A stretch of 64,000 nucleotides of DNA from Lutacidiplasma sp049802875 (GCA_049802875.1 JBARNH010000007.1:62001-126000); one strand, 5' to 3'; numbered from the stretch's first letter, positions 16,436-24,463 are shown. Notes: generated from the letters alone by a model not told the origin. Translations and numbers: made by a program.

Positions 16436-17560
16436 GTGCAGCCCTACGATCCACAACGTCCGGCGAGCCCCGGGACGTTTGCCGGACGTCACGAACTGTT
16501 GGAGTTCGCCGGCAATGCTCTGCGGGTCGCCGCGACACTTCATCGCGGGAGCGCGATTCTGCTTTACGGGTACCGGGGGAGTGGTAAGACCTCGGCCCTC
16601 CGAAAGATTCAATCCATTGTTAGAGACACTACCCCACACGGCGTTGTTATTGAAGTTCCACTCCGTGTGCCTAGCACAGAAGCGATGCTGGTCCACAGCA
16701 TCGCCGAGATGGTACGTCGCGAAGTGACGTCCCAGGAAAAACTCACAAGCCGGATGAAGAAAGCGCTCGGAAACCTGAGCGCGGTAACGGTTCTGGGGAG
16801 CGGGATCGAGCGAACGAAACCACTACCCTTCACGCCCTCCACACTCCTCACAGTGTGGAAGGACGCACTCCTTGCACTCGGGGATCTGCCCCTTTTGGCA
16901 ATCAGCATCGACGACGCCGAGCTTCTCAAGGCCGGCGAAATTGGGATTCTCAAGACGATGGTTGAAACAGACTCTCCAGTGCCGATTCTGATGGTGGTTG
17001 CTGGTGGACCTGAGCTCATCGAGAAACTCTCTCTTCGCGAAGCGTCACCAATCCTTCGGTCGTTCTCGGGTGCAGTCTTTGACATCGGCCAGTTCTCGGA
17101 GGTGGAAACTCTGGAGGCCCTGGAAGCCCCCGTTAAACAGATCAAGGGGACCGGACGGTGGGACGCCTCGGCGGTTAAGGCGATTCACCATCTGACACAC
17201 GGATACCCCTACCTGGTGCAATGCTTCGCGGCGGCGGCATATCAAGACAGTCGACGCATCAAGGGTGAAGACGTTCAACGGGCGATCCCTGGAGCCATGC
17301 AACTGGCTTCGAGCTGGCTCGAACGCGAGCTTCCGGAAGCCTCAGACGAAGACATCAGGGCATTCGCCAAAATCGCCACTTCAGGCAAAGTCGAGTTTCG
17401 AAGTTCCGACGCCATCCGGATGGGCATCAATCACATCTATCTCTCAAGGCTCACTACTCAAGGAGTCCTCAAGCGGCTGGCCCGGGGTCATTACGAGCTT
17501 CGAATGGCGCCCGCGATCGCATACTTTCACGCGCTGAGGCGAGGGCTAAGCGCAGTCTGA
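16436..17560 (+). CDS. AAA/STAND-type ATPase with C-terminal winged helix
   Basis: A 374-residue archaeal P-loop ATPase. Walker A is GYRGSGKT at residues 45-52, and Walker B is LLAISIDDAE with Asp 159-160. Arginine-rich sensor regions follow in PILRSFSGAVFDIGQFSEVE. A helical lid is at AVKAIHHLTHGYPYLVQCFA, typical of archaeal Orc1/STAND-like ATPases. Residues ~310-374 form a winged helix (GINHIYLSRLTTQGVLKRLARGH). Members couple ATP to DNA binding, often in mobile-element control or stress responses. The GTG start is set by a TATA-like element 26 bp upstream within a palindrome. No operon partner. Confidence 0.83.
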   Translation: MQPYDPQRPASPGTFAGRHELLEFAGNALRVAATLHRGSAILLYGYRGSGKTSALRKIQSIVRDTTPHGVVIEVPLRVPSTEAMLVHSIAEMVRREVTSQEKLTSRMKKALGNLSAVTVLGSGIERTKPLPFTPSTLLTVWKDALLALGDLPLLAISIDDAELLKAGEIGILKTMVETDSPVPILMVVAGGPELIEKLSLREASPILRSFSGAVFDIGQFSEVETLEALEAPVKQIKGTGRWDASAVKAIHHLTHGYPYLVQCFAAAAYQDSRRIKGEDVQRAIPGAMQLASSWLERELPEASDEDIRAFAKIATSGKVEFRSSDAIRMGINHIYLSRLTTQGVLKRLARGHYELRMAPAIAYFHALRRGLSAV

Positions 17561-17620
17561 GTCACTGTAGGCGGTAGCTTCGAAGCGGCCAAGACCAGAG
17601 CTTGAGTGGGCATGCGGCCG

Positions 17621-17637
17621 CCTAACCGATTGTTAGG
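17621..17637. repeat. Short inverted repeat after the AAA ATPase gene
   Basis: CCTAAC-CGATT-GTTAGG, a perfect 6-bp stem, followed at 17643-17660 by TTAGGTAAGGAAATGTTG, which resembles the sequence in front of the gene (16407-16425). Confidence 0.4.
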
Positions 17638-17726
17638 AAAGATTAGGTAAGGAAATGTTGGACTTGCCCGTCGACCCCCGTCCTAGCTTCGGCGTTTGAG
17701 GGATGGCTCGTGGGCACTCAAAGCGA

Positions 17727-17756
17727 GAGTGGGTGCAATGAAGCTTGCACCCACTC
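17727..17756. repeat. 22-bp intergenic dyad, copy 6 (the most perfect)
   Basis: GAGTGGGTGCAA-TGAAGC-TTGCACCCACTC: twelve fully paired bases in each arm around a 6-nt spacer, midway between two convergent genes. This copy defines the extended consensus. Confidence 0.85.
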
Positions 17757-17826
17757 CGAATCTGCTGACTCGTTGCGAGGCTGCATCAGGCGTTCGGAAA
17801 GGGGTCCCTTTCGTGTGGGCGTGAGG

Positions 17827-18318
17827 TCACAACGTTGGTGCCGAGTAACTGTAACTCAGGCTTCCACTGACGGTCACCACCGAGAAGGGGCAGGGCACTA
17901 CGGGTGAGTTTGCCATAATCTCCAGACAGAAGACGTAGATCGACGCCGTGGAATCGACTCCGAATCTTCCCGCCTGGCCCCCATAGGTCAATCCATGGTA
18001 GAGCGTTGCCCGAGTTGAGTTGTTGGTGGAGTTGTAGACTGTCAGGTACGTCGGATTGCCGTTCGGCACGTACCAGGTGAAGCTGTAAATCCCGGTTTGG
18101 TAGAAGACCGTACCTTGACAGGAAGGCGCGGAAGTGTTCGAGGGAATCGTAATGAGGATCACGTAGTCTGCGGTCGCCGGGTGCGAGACAGGGACGATGA
18201 AAAGAAATCCCAAGACCGATCCGATGACGACCCCAACCGCGATCGCGTAAGTCCATCTGGGTCGTTTGGGGGGCCGTCGCCACCAACCCCCCGGCGCACC
18301 TTGATGAGAGTCCTCCAT
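17827..18318 (-). CDS. Small membrane-anchored extracellular protein
   Basis: A 163-residue protein with a Pro/Arg-rich cytoplasmic start, one N-terminal membrane helix (YAIAVGVVIGSVLGFLFIVP, ~23-42) and a beta-rich exterior. Three or four N-x-S/T sites (TVYNSTNNSTRATL) and two Cys pairs suggest an extracytoplasmic fold. No family was recognised; it resembles small Thermoplasmata surface or pilin-like proteins. ATG at 18318 was chosen; a GTG at 18339, which fits the spacing from an ATTTAAT box near 18363, is the alternative and would suit a leaderless mRNA. Confidence 0.65.
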   Translation of the reverse strand: MEDSHQGAPGGWWRRPPKRPRWTYAIAVGVVIGSVLGFLFIVPVSHPATADYVILITIPSNTSAPSCQGTVFYQTGIYSFTWYVPNGNPTYLTVYNSTNNSTRATLYHGLTYGGQAGRFGVDSTASIYVFCLEIMANSPVVPCPFSVVTVSGSLSYSYSAPTL

Positions 18319-18460
18319 CGTTGGGCAGGGTAAGGACACAGACCCGCTTGGCGTCTTGCATTAAATGGGCTGGTTTCCGAATGGATGGTCCTCGTCACGG
18401 AGCATCGAACCGGTTTGTAACGAGCGAATTGCGTAATGGGAAGCTCGTTCGGGTTGAGGT

Positions 18461-18482
18461 GGGTGCAATAGCACTAACACCC
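18461..18482. repeat. 22-bp intergenic dyad, copy 7
   Basis: GGGTGCAA-TAGCAC-TAACACCC, left arm perfect, in the divergent gap before the glycosidase gene. Confidence 0.65.
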
Positions 18483-18763
18483 ATCACTCAGCATTAGGTG
18501 TAATCGAGCCTGCGGCCAAAACTCTGATTCGCGCGAGAAGCCATTCTCGGGAGCGGAGTGCGGCAGACCGCCAACCCAGCGTTGACAATCCGCGTAAATT
18601 CCATTCGTTTCGTTCGGGAATCTGATTGGCGCCTCTGACCGCGTATTCGGCCACACACCCCCGCGCCAGAGTTGTGACGCGGATCAGAAGCATGGCCGCC
18701 ACAACCGACCGCTGCGTTCTAATAATATGAAACCGCATCAATGCGCATCATCCGGGCTTCCAT

Positions 18764-20494
18764 GTGGCTCCCTCGCGTCCCCTAGCCAGCGACCCAGCTC
18801 GCCATCTCGGCCGGTTCGGGACTGGTACAAAGTTCGCCGCGATCGCTTTCACCTTGCTGCTGATTGTAGTCGGAGCGTGGTGGGGGCTCAGCGAACGCCC
18901 TTCGGCGGGAGCTGGTGGCCAGCCCGTCGGCCCTCCCGCCGCCGCATCTCCGCCCGAAATCAAGCGCTTCCTTTGGGCACCCTCCAGCTTCGAGGTCAAC
19001 AATACAACCAAGGGAGTGGTCACCACATCAGCGGGTCAGGGGCCCTACTCGTACGTTTGGTATGGCCTGCCCGACCCGTGTACGTCCCAGAATTCATCCA
19101 ATCTCTCTTGCGCCCCTTCCGTCGCCGGGACCTACAATGTGACGGTCACCGTGAGCAACGTGGCGGGATTCGCGTCAGATTCCGCCGCAATGACTGTCAG
19201 CCCCTCCTCCCGTAACGTAACGCCGCCGCGTCCCAGTGGGCTGAATGTGACGTTGGTTAGTGGCAGGGAGATCGACGCAGCGGGTCAATCCTATTTCGGG
19301 GTGGTGGCCCAAACGAACTGCTACAACTGTATCGCGGGGGCGGACGGACTCTATCTGAACGAGACCCCCTACGATGACATTCGGTACGGGCAGGGGGGCG
19401 ATTCCTGTGACGTGGTCAACAATTCGTTCTACCAGAACGGAATCGTCGTGGGCCACTGTCCCTTTTCCATCAGCGCCCTCAAGCAATGGTGCTACTCCAC
19501 CACCCCCCACTGCAACTGGTATGTCGGAATGCCGGCCGAGATCAACAACCCGGGTTACGCGGGGTACGAAGCCAAGTGGCTGGTGGATACCATGGGTTTT
19601 CCTCCCACGTACTGGTCGATCGGGAACGAACCTGAGAGCTATACGAACTGGAACTGTGCTTGGACCACGTGGGCGACCTGCAAGGGTACTCCCACCGCGG
19701 AACAATGGGCGACGGAGGTCCTAGCGTACTCGCAAGCAATCCGGGCGGTCGTTCCCTCTGCGAAGATCATCGGCATCCAGGCGGTCGGTTCGTACTCCAC
19801 TTTCATTCCAACGCTCGCGGCGTCGCCCGCGGCGAAGTATCTGTACGCCATCGCTTTTCACGATTATCCGCCCCCGGCGGGAAGTAGCGAGACCGACTAC
19901 CTCTCCTCAATCACCGGCCAATACGCGCTGACCAACGAGGTGCAGGAGGTCCGGGCGGGGATCACCGCAGTGAATGCCTCGATGGCGAACCTGCCCATCT
20001 TCGTGGGTGAGTTCAACGGCGGGCCGTGTCCCATCCCTTCTCCCTTTGACCAAGGTTTCCCGGACGTTCTGCTGTACATGGGAACGGTGATCCAGGGGCT
20101 CCAGGCCAATCTGTCCGAGCTCGACTACTTTGCCTTGGCGAATGACGGTTTCTCGTTGGTGGGCACGAATTTCACTCCTTATCCCACCGGAACGTGGATG
20201 ACGGAGATGCACGGAGTTCGGTACGGTGACGCATACGACTACACCATCACCGGGGATGTGCCCGACGTCTGGTCGATCGAGTGGCGGGATGGAACAAACG
20301 AGACTTTGATGGTGGTCAATGCCAACACGTCCGAACAATTGTCGCTCAGTGTCGGCACGAATTTCACCGAGGGATCCTTGGGCCACACGGTCTTCTGGAA
20401 CGGGACCACCAGTGAACCGGAGGTGTCCGCTCTGCCGCTCCCGCAATACTACGCCGTTCCCCCAGAGTCCATTCTTCTAGTGGAGAACTACTGA
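18764..20494 (+). CDS. Secreted, membrane-anchored clan GH-A-like glycoside hydrolase with PKD-like domain
   Basis: A 576-residue protein with an N-terminal anchor or signal (FAAIAFTLLLIVVGAWWG, ~24-41). A PKD/Ig-like domain spans ~68-147 (GPYSYVWYGLPDP, GTYNVTVTVSN), and a TIM-barrel glycosidase spans ~155-490. The acid/base residue is Glu289 in WSIGNEPES and the likely nucleophile Glu416 in PIFVGEFNGG, the two-Glu retaining arrangement of clan GH-A (GH5/30/39/79-like). The last ~80 residues are a beta-sandwich. Eight or more Cys in the catalytic domain and many N-glycosylation sites fit an extracellular enzyme. It would cleave an unknown polysaccharide or glycoconjugate. GTG start; a TATA-like TAATAATAT lies about 40 bp upstream. 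Confidence 0.83.
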   Translation: MAPSRPLASDPARHLGRFGTGTKFAAIAFTLLLIVVGAWWGLSERPSAGAGGQPVGPPAAASPPEIKRFLWAPSSFEVNNTTKGVVTTSAGQGPYSYVWYGLPDPCTSQNSSNLSCAPSVAGTYNVTVTVSNVAGFASDSAAMTVSPSSRNVTPPRPSGLNVTLVSGREIDAAGQSYFGVVAQTNCYNCIAGADGLYLNETPYDDIRYGQGGDSCDVVNNSFYQNGIVVGHCPFSISALKQWCYSTTPHCNWYVGMPAEINNPGYAGYEAKWLVDTMGFPPTYWSIGNEPESYTNWNCAWTTWATCKGTPTAEQWATEVLAYSQAIRAVVPSAKIIGIQAVGSYSTFIPTLAASPAAKYLYAIAFHDYPPPAGSSETDYLSSITGQYALTNEVQEVRAGITAVNASMANLPIFVGEFNGGPCPIPSPFDQGFPDVLLYMGTVIQGLQANLSELDYFALANDGFSLVGTNFTPYPTGTWMTEMHGVRYGDAYDYTITGDVPDVWSIEWRDGTNETLMVVNANTSEQLSLSVGTNFTEGSLGHTVFWNGTTSEPEVSALPLPQYYAVPPESILLVENY

Positions 20495-20630
20495 TCCCAC
20501 ACGTAGCTCCTCTCGCGAACAATGCGCATAGTGGTCAGCGCGCGACGAATTCAACTTCCGAACTGCACCAATCCTCCGTTCGAAGGTTAAGTGGTGCATC
20601 ACCTACAAGTTGGATTTCCGCGCATACCTT

Positions 20631-20652
20631 GGGTGCAAAGCCGCTTGCAACC
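20631..20652. repeat. 22-bp intergenic dyad, copy 8 (first of a pair)
   Basis: GGGTGCAA-AGCCGC-TTGCAACC, 15 of 16; the second member starts exactly 38 bp later, as at 15943/15981. Confidence 0.7.
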
Positions 20653-20668
20653 ACTCACCACGCCGGCT

Positions 20669-20690
20669 GGGTGCAATAGTACTTGCTCCC
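20669..20690. repeat. 22-bp intergenic dyad, copy 9 (second of a pair)
   Basis: GGGTGCAA-TAGTAC-TTGCTCCC, 15 of 16, in the convergent gap between the glycosidase and the AbiEii-like gene. Confidence 0.7.
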
Positions 20691-20783
20691 ACCAGCGAGG
20701 GGATGCCAGGATATGGGGGGAGTTCACGACCACTTAGCGGAATGCCAAGGTTGGTCTCGACTGCCCAGAGACTCAGTGCGAAG

Positions 20784-21506
20784 TCATGCTGGTTCAATCG
20801 AACTGACAGGAATGCAACTCTGGACCATGTTGGCGAAACGCGACCAGCGAGAGAGGTTTGTCCGGCTTTCAGGGCTGCCTTGAAGCAATCTCGATAACGT
20901 GTCGACATACGTCTTCCGATCGTTGACGCGACTCAGCACCAACTTGAACTTCCTCAGAGCAACTGACTGGAGGAACCGGCCGAACAGCTCACGGACCTCT
21001 CCTAGATTGACTTCCTGACTCATGATGCCGAAGAGATCGGTGAGGTCGTGGGGGCGTCCGGCTAGGAGCTTCGTCGCCCACAGCCCTTCCAAGCGCACCA
21101 CATCCACCTGACTGCTTAGGGGCCCGGAGAGAAGCTCGAGGCGAACGGACCGTGGGCTACGAAGCAGCCAATCTCCGGGGATGGTCACGCCCGAGTCTCT
21201 GTCGCGCACCCCGCCTATCATCAGGTCTAGCGTGATCGCCCGATATTCCCATCGTTGAACCTCGAGGCTGGCTCTCCCTTGGTGGAAAACACGATGCCCC
21301 GGGGCCAACAGTAGGTGGTGAGATTTTAGCCAGTCGGCCCAATCAACCCTACTCCGTTCGGAGACGACGACGTCGACATCAACCGAGTACCGTGGGGTGC
21401 CGTAGGCGGCGACCGCGTAGCCACCCACAACCACGCCATCGAGCTCCGTCGGCCAAGCCTCGAGCAGCCTGGCTACCTGGAGCTCACGCTGATCCGCGTC
21501 GATCAT
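20784..21506 (-). CDS. AbiEii-like nucleotidyltransferase, toxin of a type IV-like toxin-antitoxin pair
   Basis: A 240-residue nucleotidyltransferase-fold protein. The core motif is GGYAVAAYG (residues 28-36) followed by SVDVDVVV (41-48), the GG...DxD pattern of AbiEii/DUF6036 proteins. LEVQRWEYRAITLDLMIGG supplies the third acidic strand. VRLEGLWATKLLAGRPHDLTDLFGI is the characteristic helix that follows. AbiEii toxins transfer nucleotides, for example to tRNA, and cause growth arrest or abortive phage infection. The ATG at 21506 overlaps the end of the upstream HTH gene by 23 bp, as in AbiE operons. The C-terminus runs on through SPESRTNLSRW to 20784. Family assignment is confident; activity is inferred. 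Confidence 0.8.
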   Translation of the reverse strand: MIDADQRELQVARLLEAWPTELDGVVVGGYAVAAYGTPRYSVDVDVVVSERSRVDWADWLKSHHLLLAPGHRVFHQGRASLEVQRWEYRAITLDLMIGGVRDRDSGVTIPGDWLLRSPRSVRLELLSGPLSSQVDVVRLEGLWATKLLAGRPHDLTDLFGIMSQEVNLGEVRELFGRFLQSVALRKFKLVLSRVNDRKTYVDTLSRLLQGSPESRTNLSRWSRFANMVQSCIPVSSIEPA

Positions 21507-22062
21507 GCACGAGTTCCGCAGCGTTCGCGAAGATGGCGGGGTGCGCACGTATGAGCTCCAACACGTCGGATCTCGGAATGACGGGCTCCCCGGCGTGAAA
21601 CGCCACCTTGACTTCCTCGAGAGGCACGAGCTCGATCCGCGGTCCAATTCGTCGCCTCGACCGTCGCGAAAGTCCCTTTGCGCGCAAGTAACGGTCCCAG
21701 CGCTCCAATGAAGTCGCCGGAACCGCGAGCGTGTAAACGCGAACGAAGACGGAAGGCGACGTTCGGTATCGTCCGCCGGTCCACACCTCGACCGCGTTCG
21801 CTCCCGCCCAGGCCTTCGTCCCCGGACCCCTCAGGAGGGTTTCCCGGATGCGTCGCCACTCGAACCGCCTGAGATCTGGCCGCTCCGTTGGGCCAAGCCG
21901 ACGGTACCGCCCTCTCCCGACACGTGCGATGTGCCCGCGCGCCTTCAGTTCGCTGAGCACCTTGCCTGCACGGGGATTGGCCACGCGACTCGCGAAGTCT
22001 CGCACAGTGAATTCTGAGATCCCGTACAGATGGTCAATGGCATCGACGTACGCGGTCGCCAT
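21484..22062 (-). CDS. AbiEi-like HTH antitoxin/autoregulator
   Basis: A 192-residue protein with an N-terminal winged helix (YGISEFTVRDFASRVANPRAG, residues ~13-33, then LKARGHIARVGRGRYRRLG). A C-terminal domain includes LVPLEEVKVAFHAGEPVIPRSDVLELI. It precedes and overlaps the nucleotidyltransferase gene, the layout of AbiE systems in which this protein both neutralises the toxin and represses the operon. The ATG at 22062 lies 27 bp after an AT-only TATA element, so the mRNA is likely leaderless; a GTG two codons upstream is less likely. Confidence 0.75.
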   Translation of the reverse strand: MATAYVDAIDHLYGISEFTVRDFASRVANPRAGKVLSELKARGHIARVGRGRYRRLGPTERPDLRRFEWRRIRETLLRGPGTKAWAGANAVEVWTGGRYRTSPSVFVRVYTLAVPATSLERWDRYLRAKGLSRRSRRRIGPRIELVPLEEVKVAFHAGEPVIPRSDVLELIRAHPAIFANAAELVHDRRGSA

Positions 22063-22083
22063 GGTCACTTATTATCGGAACTA

Positions 22084-22095
22084 TTATTTAATAAT
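22084..22095 (-). promoter_or_regulatory. TATA box of the AbiE-like operon
   Basis: ATTATTAAATAA on the minus strand within a 25-bp AT-rich tract, centred about 27 bp before the ATG at 22062. Confidence 0.7.
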
Positions 22096-22188
22096 TGTTA
22101 TCATTGGGAGGTCGATTTCTCGCCGGAGGCTGCGCCACGCGATAGCCGAAGTCGAGACGCTCCGATGAGGGCGGCTCACGGGTCGGAA

Positions 22189-22210
22189 AGGTGCAACGCC
22201 CATTGCGCCC
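22189..22210. repeat. 22-bp intergenic dyad, copy 10
   Basis: AGGTGCAA-CGCCCA-TTGCGCCC, 14 of 16; one pair has become a T-G wobble. It lies just beyond the stop of the 22217 gene. Confidence 0.65.
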
Positions 22211-22216
22211 GGGTCT

Positions 22217-22891
22217 CTACTTTCGACGCGAGGTTCCGGCCCTGCCTCGGGATAAGTTCCAGGGAAAAGAACGTTCGGGTTGGTCTCTAGAGGACAGACG
22301 AGACGCCGCCGTCTCGATCGCTAACTGAGCCGAAGCCACCGAGCCAGAGAAGCGGGGCGCTCGAGCGCTTGCACTCCACATTGCCCAGCTTTCTGCTTCG
22401 AGCGCGTGCGCGCCGGAGCTGGTATGCACAGACCGGGTGACGACCAACAACCGCTGTTCGAGAGCACGTAGAGCGGGTCGGAACCCTTGAGATCTCGCCC
22501 CAAAGTTGGCTGGCAGGTGGTCGCTCCGTAAGGTTCCATCGCGATCGATTCGGGCCAAGAGTTGTTGTGCAACGACACTGAGTCCGGCCATCTGCCAGGA
22601 TGTCCGAGCTTCTCCTACTCTAACTAGCGCCGGCCAGAGTCGCCGATGGACCATTGTGAGCTTTCTGTTCCAGATCCGCAGGACTAGAACGTCGGGATCG
22701 GCCTCGAGAGCCTCAGCCACCTGATAGATCAACCGTCCGGTCGGATGCCCCCACCACGACCCGGAGACGGGCGCGCCCACGACTATCGAGACGAGAGATG
22801 GAACGGTCGAATCCGAAACAGGCATCAGGCCAATTCTGCGGAGTTCCTTCTTGACACGAGATTGGGCCTGTTGGACGTCACTTGCGACCAC
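22217..22891 (-). CDS. Uncharacterised winged-helix-like protein
   Basis: About 224 residues, unnamed family. The best conserved-looking core is VPSLVSIVVGAPVSGSWWGH, then IYQVAEALEADPDVLVLRIW and TMVHRRLWPALVRVG. A helical segment, WQMAGLSVVAQQLLARIDRDG, ending in LRALEQRLLVVTRSVHTSSG, looks like a winged helix. I have the impression that proteins with SWW-HP-G-IY and HRRLWPAL occur in bacteria and archaea without known function. The start is uncertain: frame-compatible sequence extends to 23068, but that region overlaps the previous gene and contains a dyad copy. The GTG at 22891 was therefore chosen, although the residues before it (KYLSPIFHLLGDDSEG) also look protein-like. Confidence 0.6.
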   Translation of the reverse strand: MVASDVQQAQSRVKKELRRIGLMPVSDSTVPSLVSIVVGAPVSGSWWGHPTGRLIYQVAEALEADPDVLVLRIWNRKLTMVHRRLWPALVRVGEARTSWQMAGLSVVAQQLLARIDRDGTLRSDHLPANFGARSQGFRPALRALEQRLLVVTRSVHTSSGAHALEAESWAMWSASARAPRFSGSVASAQLAIETAASRLSSRDQPERSFPWNLSRGRAGTSRRK

Positions 22892-22949
22892 ACCCTCGGA
22901 ATCGTCGCCTAAGAGATGAAAGATTGGACTCAGATACTTTCGTTCAGGT

Positions 22950-22971
22950 AGGTGTAACGAGTCTTGCACCC
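22950..22971. repeat. 22-bp intergenic dyad, copy 11
   Basis: AGGTGTAA-CGAGTC-TTGCACCC; the left-arm C-to-T change leaves a T-G wobble. Its position argues for the downstream start of the 22217 gene. Confidence 0.65.
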
Positions 22972-23006
22972 ACAACGAAGAGCGGGTGGCGAGGTGAGCT
23001 GAGTAC

Positions 23007-23516
23007 TCACTTGGATCGCTTGGCACTCGATATTGGACGAGCAGGCTGCTTCGTCTTGCCCTTGTCATTCGCGGTAGTGCGGGTTTTGCCTTGCTTGGAA
23101 ATCAGTACCCGCAGAGGTCCTTTCACGTAGTATCCCCAAGCGCTCGAACAATCTCCGTAACATTCGACGTCAGGGACCAGGCCGACGTGCGTGAAACGGA
23201 GCTCGGTCTTGTCGCCCTTCTTCGCAATCTCGAAAGTGATCTTGCTCCCGTTCCATTCCGTTTGGTCCTTAACGAAACTGAGCTTGCTGTCTAGGACCAG
23301 CCAGACAACTTTCTTCCCGGGAACGAACTCCGTGATCCTTTGTTTGGTGTAGTGGAGATCCTTGAACTGATATGTCCACACTGCGCCGAGCTTGTCGGTT
23401 GCACCTTTCGCCCCTGGTTCTCCTGTCCACCACCCGCGAACGTCATTGATGGCGCTGAAAACCTCTTCCGGGGTTCGACTCACGGTGTAGGCGACACTGA
23501 AGTTTGGGCCGCTCAT
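23007..23516 (-). CDS. SRPBCC (AHSA1/START-like) family protein
   Basis: A 169-residue helix-grip protein: FSVAYTVSRTPEEVFSAIND at the first strand and helix, WWTGEPGAKGATDKLGAVWTYQFKD, ITEFVPGKKVVWLVLDS, and WNGSKITFEIAKKGDKTELR leading into FTHVGL. A basic Lys/Arg tail (KGKTKQPARP-SAKRSK) follows the last helix. SRPBCC domains bind hydrophobic ligands or assist folding; the ligand is unknown. The ATG at 23516 has a GGGAGGA ribosome site 6 bp upstream and an AT-rich AGAATAAAC box about 38 bp upstream. Monocistronic, between two dyad copies. Confidence 0.88.
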   Translation of the reverse strand: MSGPNFSVAYTVSRTPEEVFSAINDVRGWWTGEPGAKGATDKLGAVWTYQFKDLHYTKQRITEFVPGKKVVWLVLDSKLSFVKDQTEWNGSKITFEIAKKGDKTELRFTHVGLVPDVECYGDCSSAWGYYVKGPLRVLISKQGKTRTTANDKGKTKQPARPISSAKRSK

Positions 23517-23574
23517 GGTCTTCCTCCCTATCGCAACTGCAACTTCCGCTCTAGAATAAACTTGACTCGATTAT

Positions 23575-23596
23575 CGTTGCAACGCTACTTGCACTC
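23575..23596. repeat. 22-bp intergenic dyad, copy 12
   Basis: CGTTGCAA-CGCTAC-TTGCACTC, 13 of 16, between the SRPBCC start and the Rieske stop. Confidence 0.6.
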
Positions 23597-23649
23597 TCCC
23601 GGCGCTCCCTCCCTCTAAGAGAGACGGAGGCCCGAGTCCCCGTGTCGAA

Positions 23650-24051
23650 CTACGCGAAGACTCGGACCGCCCCGTTGGAGACCTCGATTGGAAGTGGAGT
23701 GAGCGGACGACACTCCGTTCGAGCAAAGATCGGCGCCATCGATGCCATCCGTTCCAGAAACTCGGGGGGGAGCTTGTCCATCCCCGCCATCGCCAAGACC
23801 GGTTGCCCACGGACCTCACCGGTGCGCGCATCAAAGACTGCACTGTGTTGGGCGCATTTCACGACTCCGCTCTTGAACGTGCCGAGATCCAGAGGGGCGT
23901 TCATGTGGCCGCAGCGATTCACAAACGCGTGCAGTTCGCCCGACTGATTTAGCACGAGGACGTCTTCACCGCCGGCGCGCCCGTGGGTCATTTCTCCAGG
24001 CTTCAGGGACTTCGCTTCGTTGATTTCGTACCAGGCTTGCACGGAGGTCAC
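23650..24051 (-). CDS. Rieske [2Fe-2S] ferredoxin-type protein
   Basis: A 133-residue single-domain Rieske protein. The two cluster motifs are CGHMNAPL (C-x-H, near residues 46-48) and CAQHSAVFD (C-x-x-H, ~64-67), which ligate a [2Fe-2S] cluster. A long C-terminal segment (MDKLPPEFLERMASMAPIFA) is shared with the paralogue at 42103. It probably transfers electrons in the cytoplasm to an oxygenase or reductase not encoded next to it. The GTG at 24051 lies 26 bp after a TTTAAGTA box, so it is leaderless; the longer frame to 24165 would cross this promoter. Divergent from the HxlR gene. Confidence 0.87.
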   Translation of the reverse strand: MTSVQAWYEINEAKSLKPGEMTHGRAGGEDVLVLNQSGELHAFVNRCGHMNAPLDLGTFKSGVVKCAQHSAVFDARTGEVRGQPVLAMAGMDKLPPEFLERMASMAPIFARTECRPLTPLPIEVSNGAVRVFA

Positions 24052-24074
24052 CGCTGCAGACCAGTTAATGCTCC

Positions 24075-24083
24075 TACTTAAAG
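24075..24083 (-). promoter_or_regulatory. TATA-like box of the Rieske gene
   Basis: CTTTAAGTA on the minus strand, 26 bp before the GTG at 24051. A second element, ATATAAAG at about 24090-24097, points the other way, towards the HxlR gene. Confidence 0.6.
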
Positions 24084-24139
24084 TTTGAAATATAAAGTGC
24101 AGCAATCCTTTTGAACCCCTCGCTGATGCGCCCGACTCG

Positions 24140-24463
24140 ATGGTCGGGTCGAGATCGGAGTCCAAGGCTCCCCACTGCGATTTCGAGGCGACGTTCCGGC
24201 TGCTGGGTCAGAAGCACGTCCTCACCATTCTTTGGGCATTGGTGCAAAAGAGTCCCCAGAGGTTCAATGAGCTCCGGGAGAGCGTCGGGGCTAACACGGC
24301 CACCGTTACGATTCGACTCAGACAGATGCAGAGTCTTGGGCTGGTCCAACGCGCGGTGATCCGCGTGGTCCCGCGTCGTGTGGAGTATCGACTCACCCCG
24401 ATGGGGAGTGACCTCGTGCGGATCTTCCGCCCGATCGTCGAATGGCGGGAGAAGTACTCATGA
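24140..24463 (+). CDS. HxlR-family winged-helix regulator
   Basis: A 107-residue regulator: CDFEATFRLLGQKHVLTILWALVQKSPQRFNEL, then the recognition helix region NTATVTIRLRQMQSLGLVQR and the wing VPRRVEYRLTPMGSDL. HxlR proteins are dimeric DNA-binding repressors that respond to small molecules or redox. The stop overlaps the start of the MFS gene (ATGA), so it probably controls its own operon with that exporter. The ATG at 24140 is about 48 bp after an ATATAAAG box, giving a leader of roughly 20 nt. Confidence 0.87.
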   Translation: MVGSRSESKAPHCDFEATFRLLGQKHVLTILWALVQKSPQRFNELRESVGANTATVTIRLRQMQSLGLVQRAVIRVVPRRVEYRLTPMGSDLVRIFRPIVEWREKYS

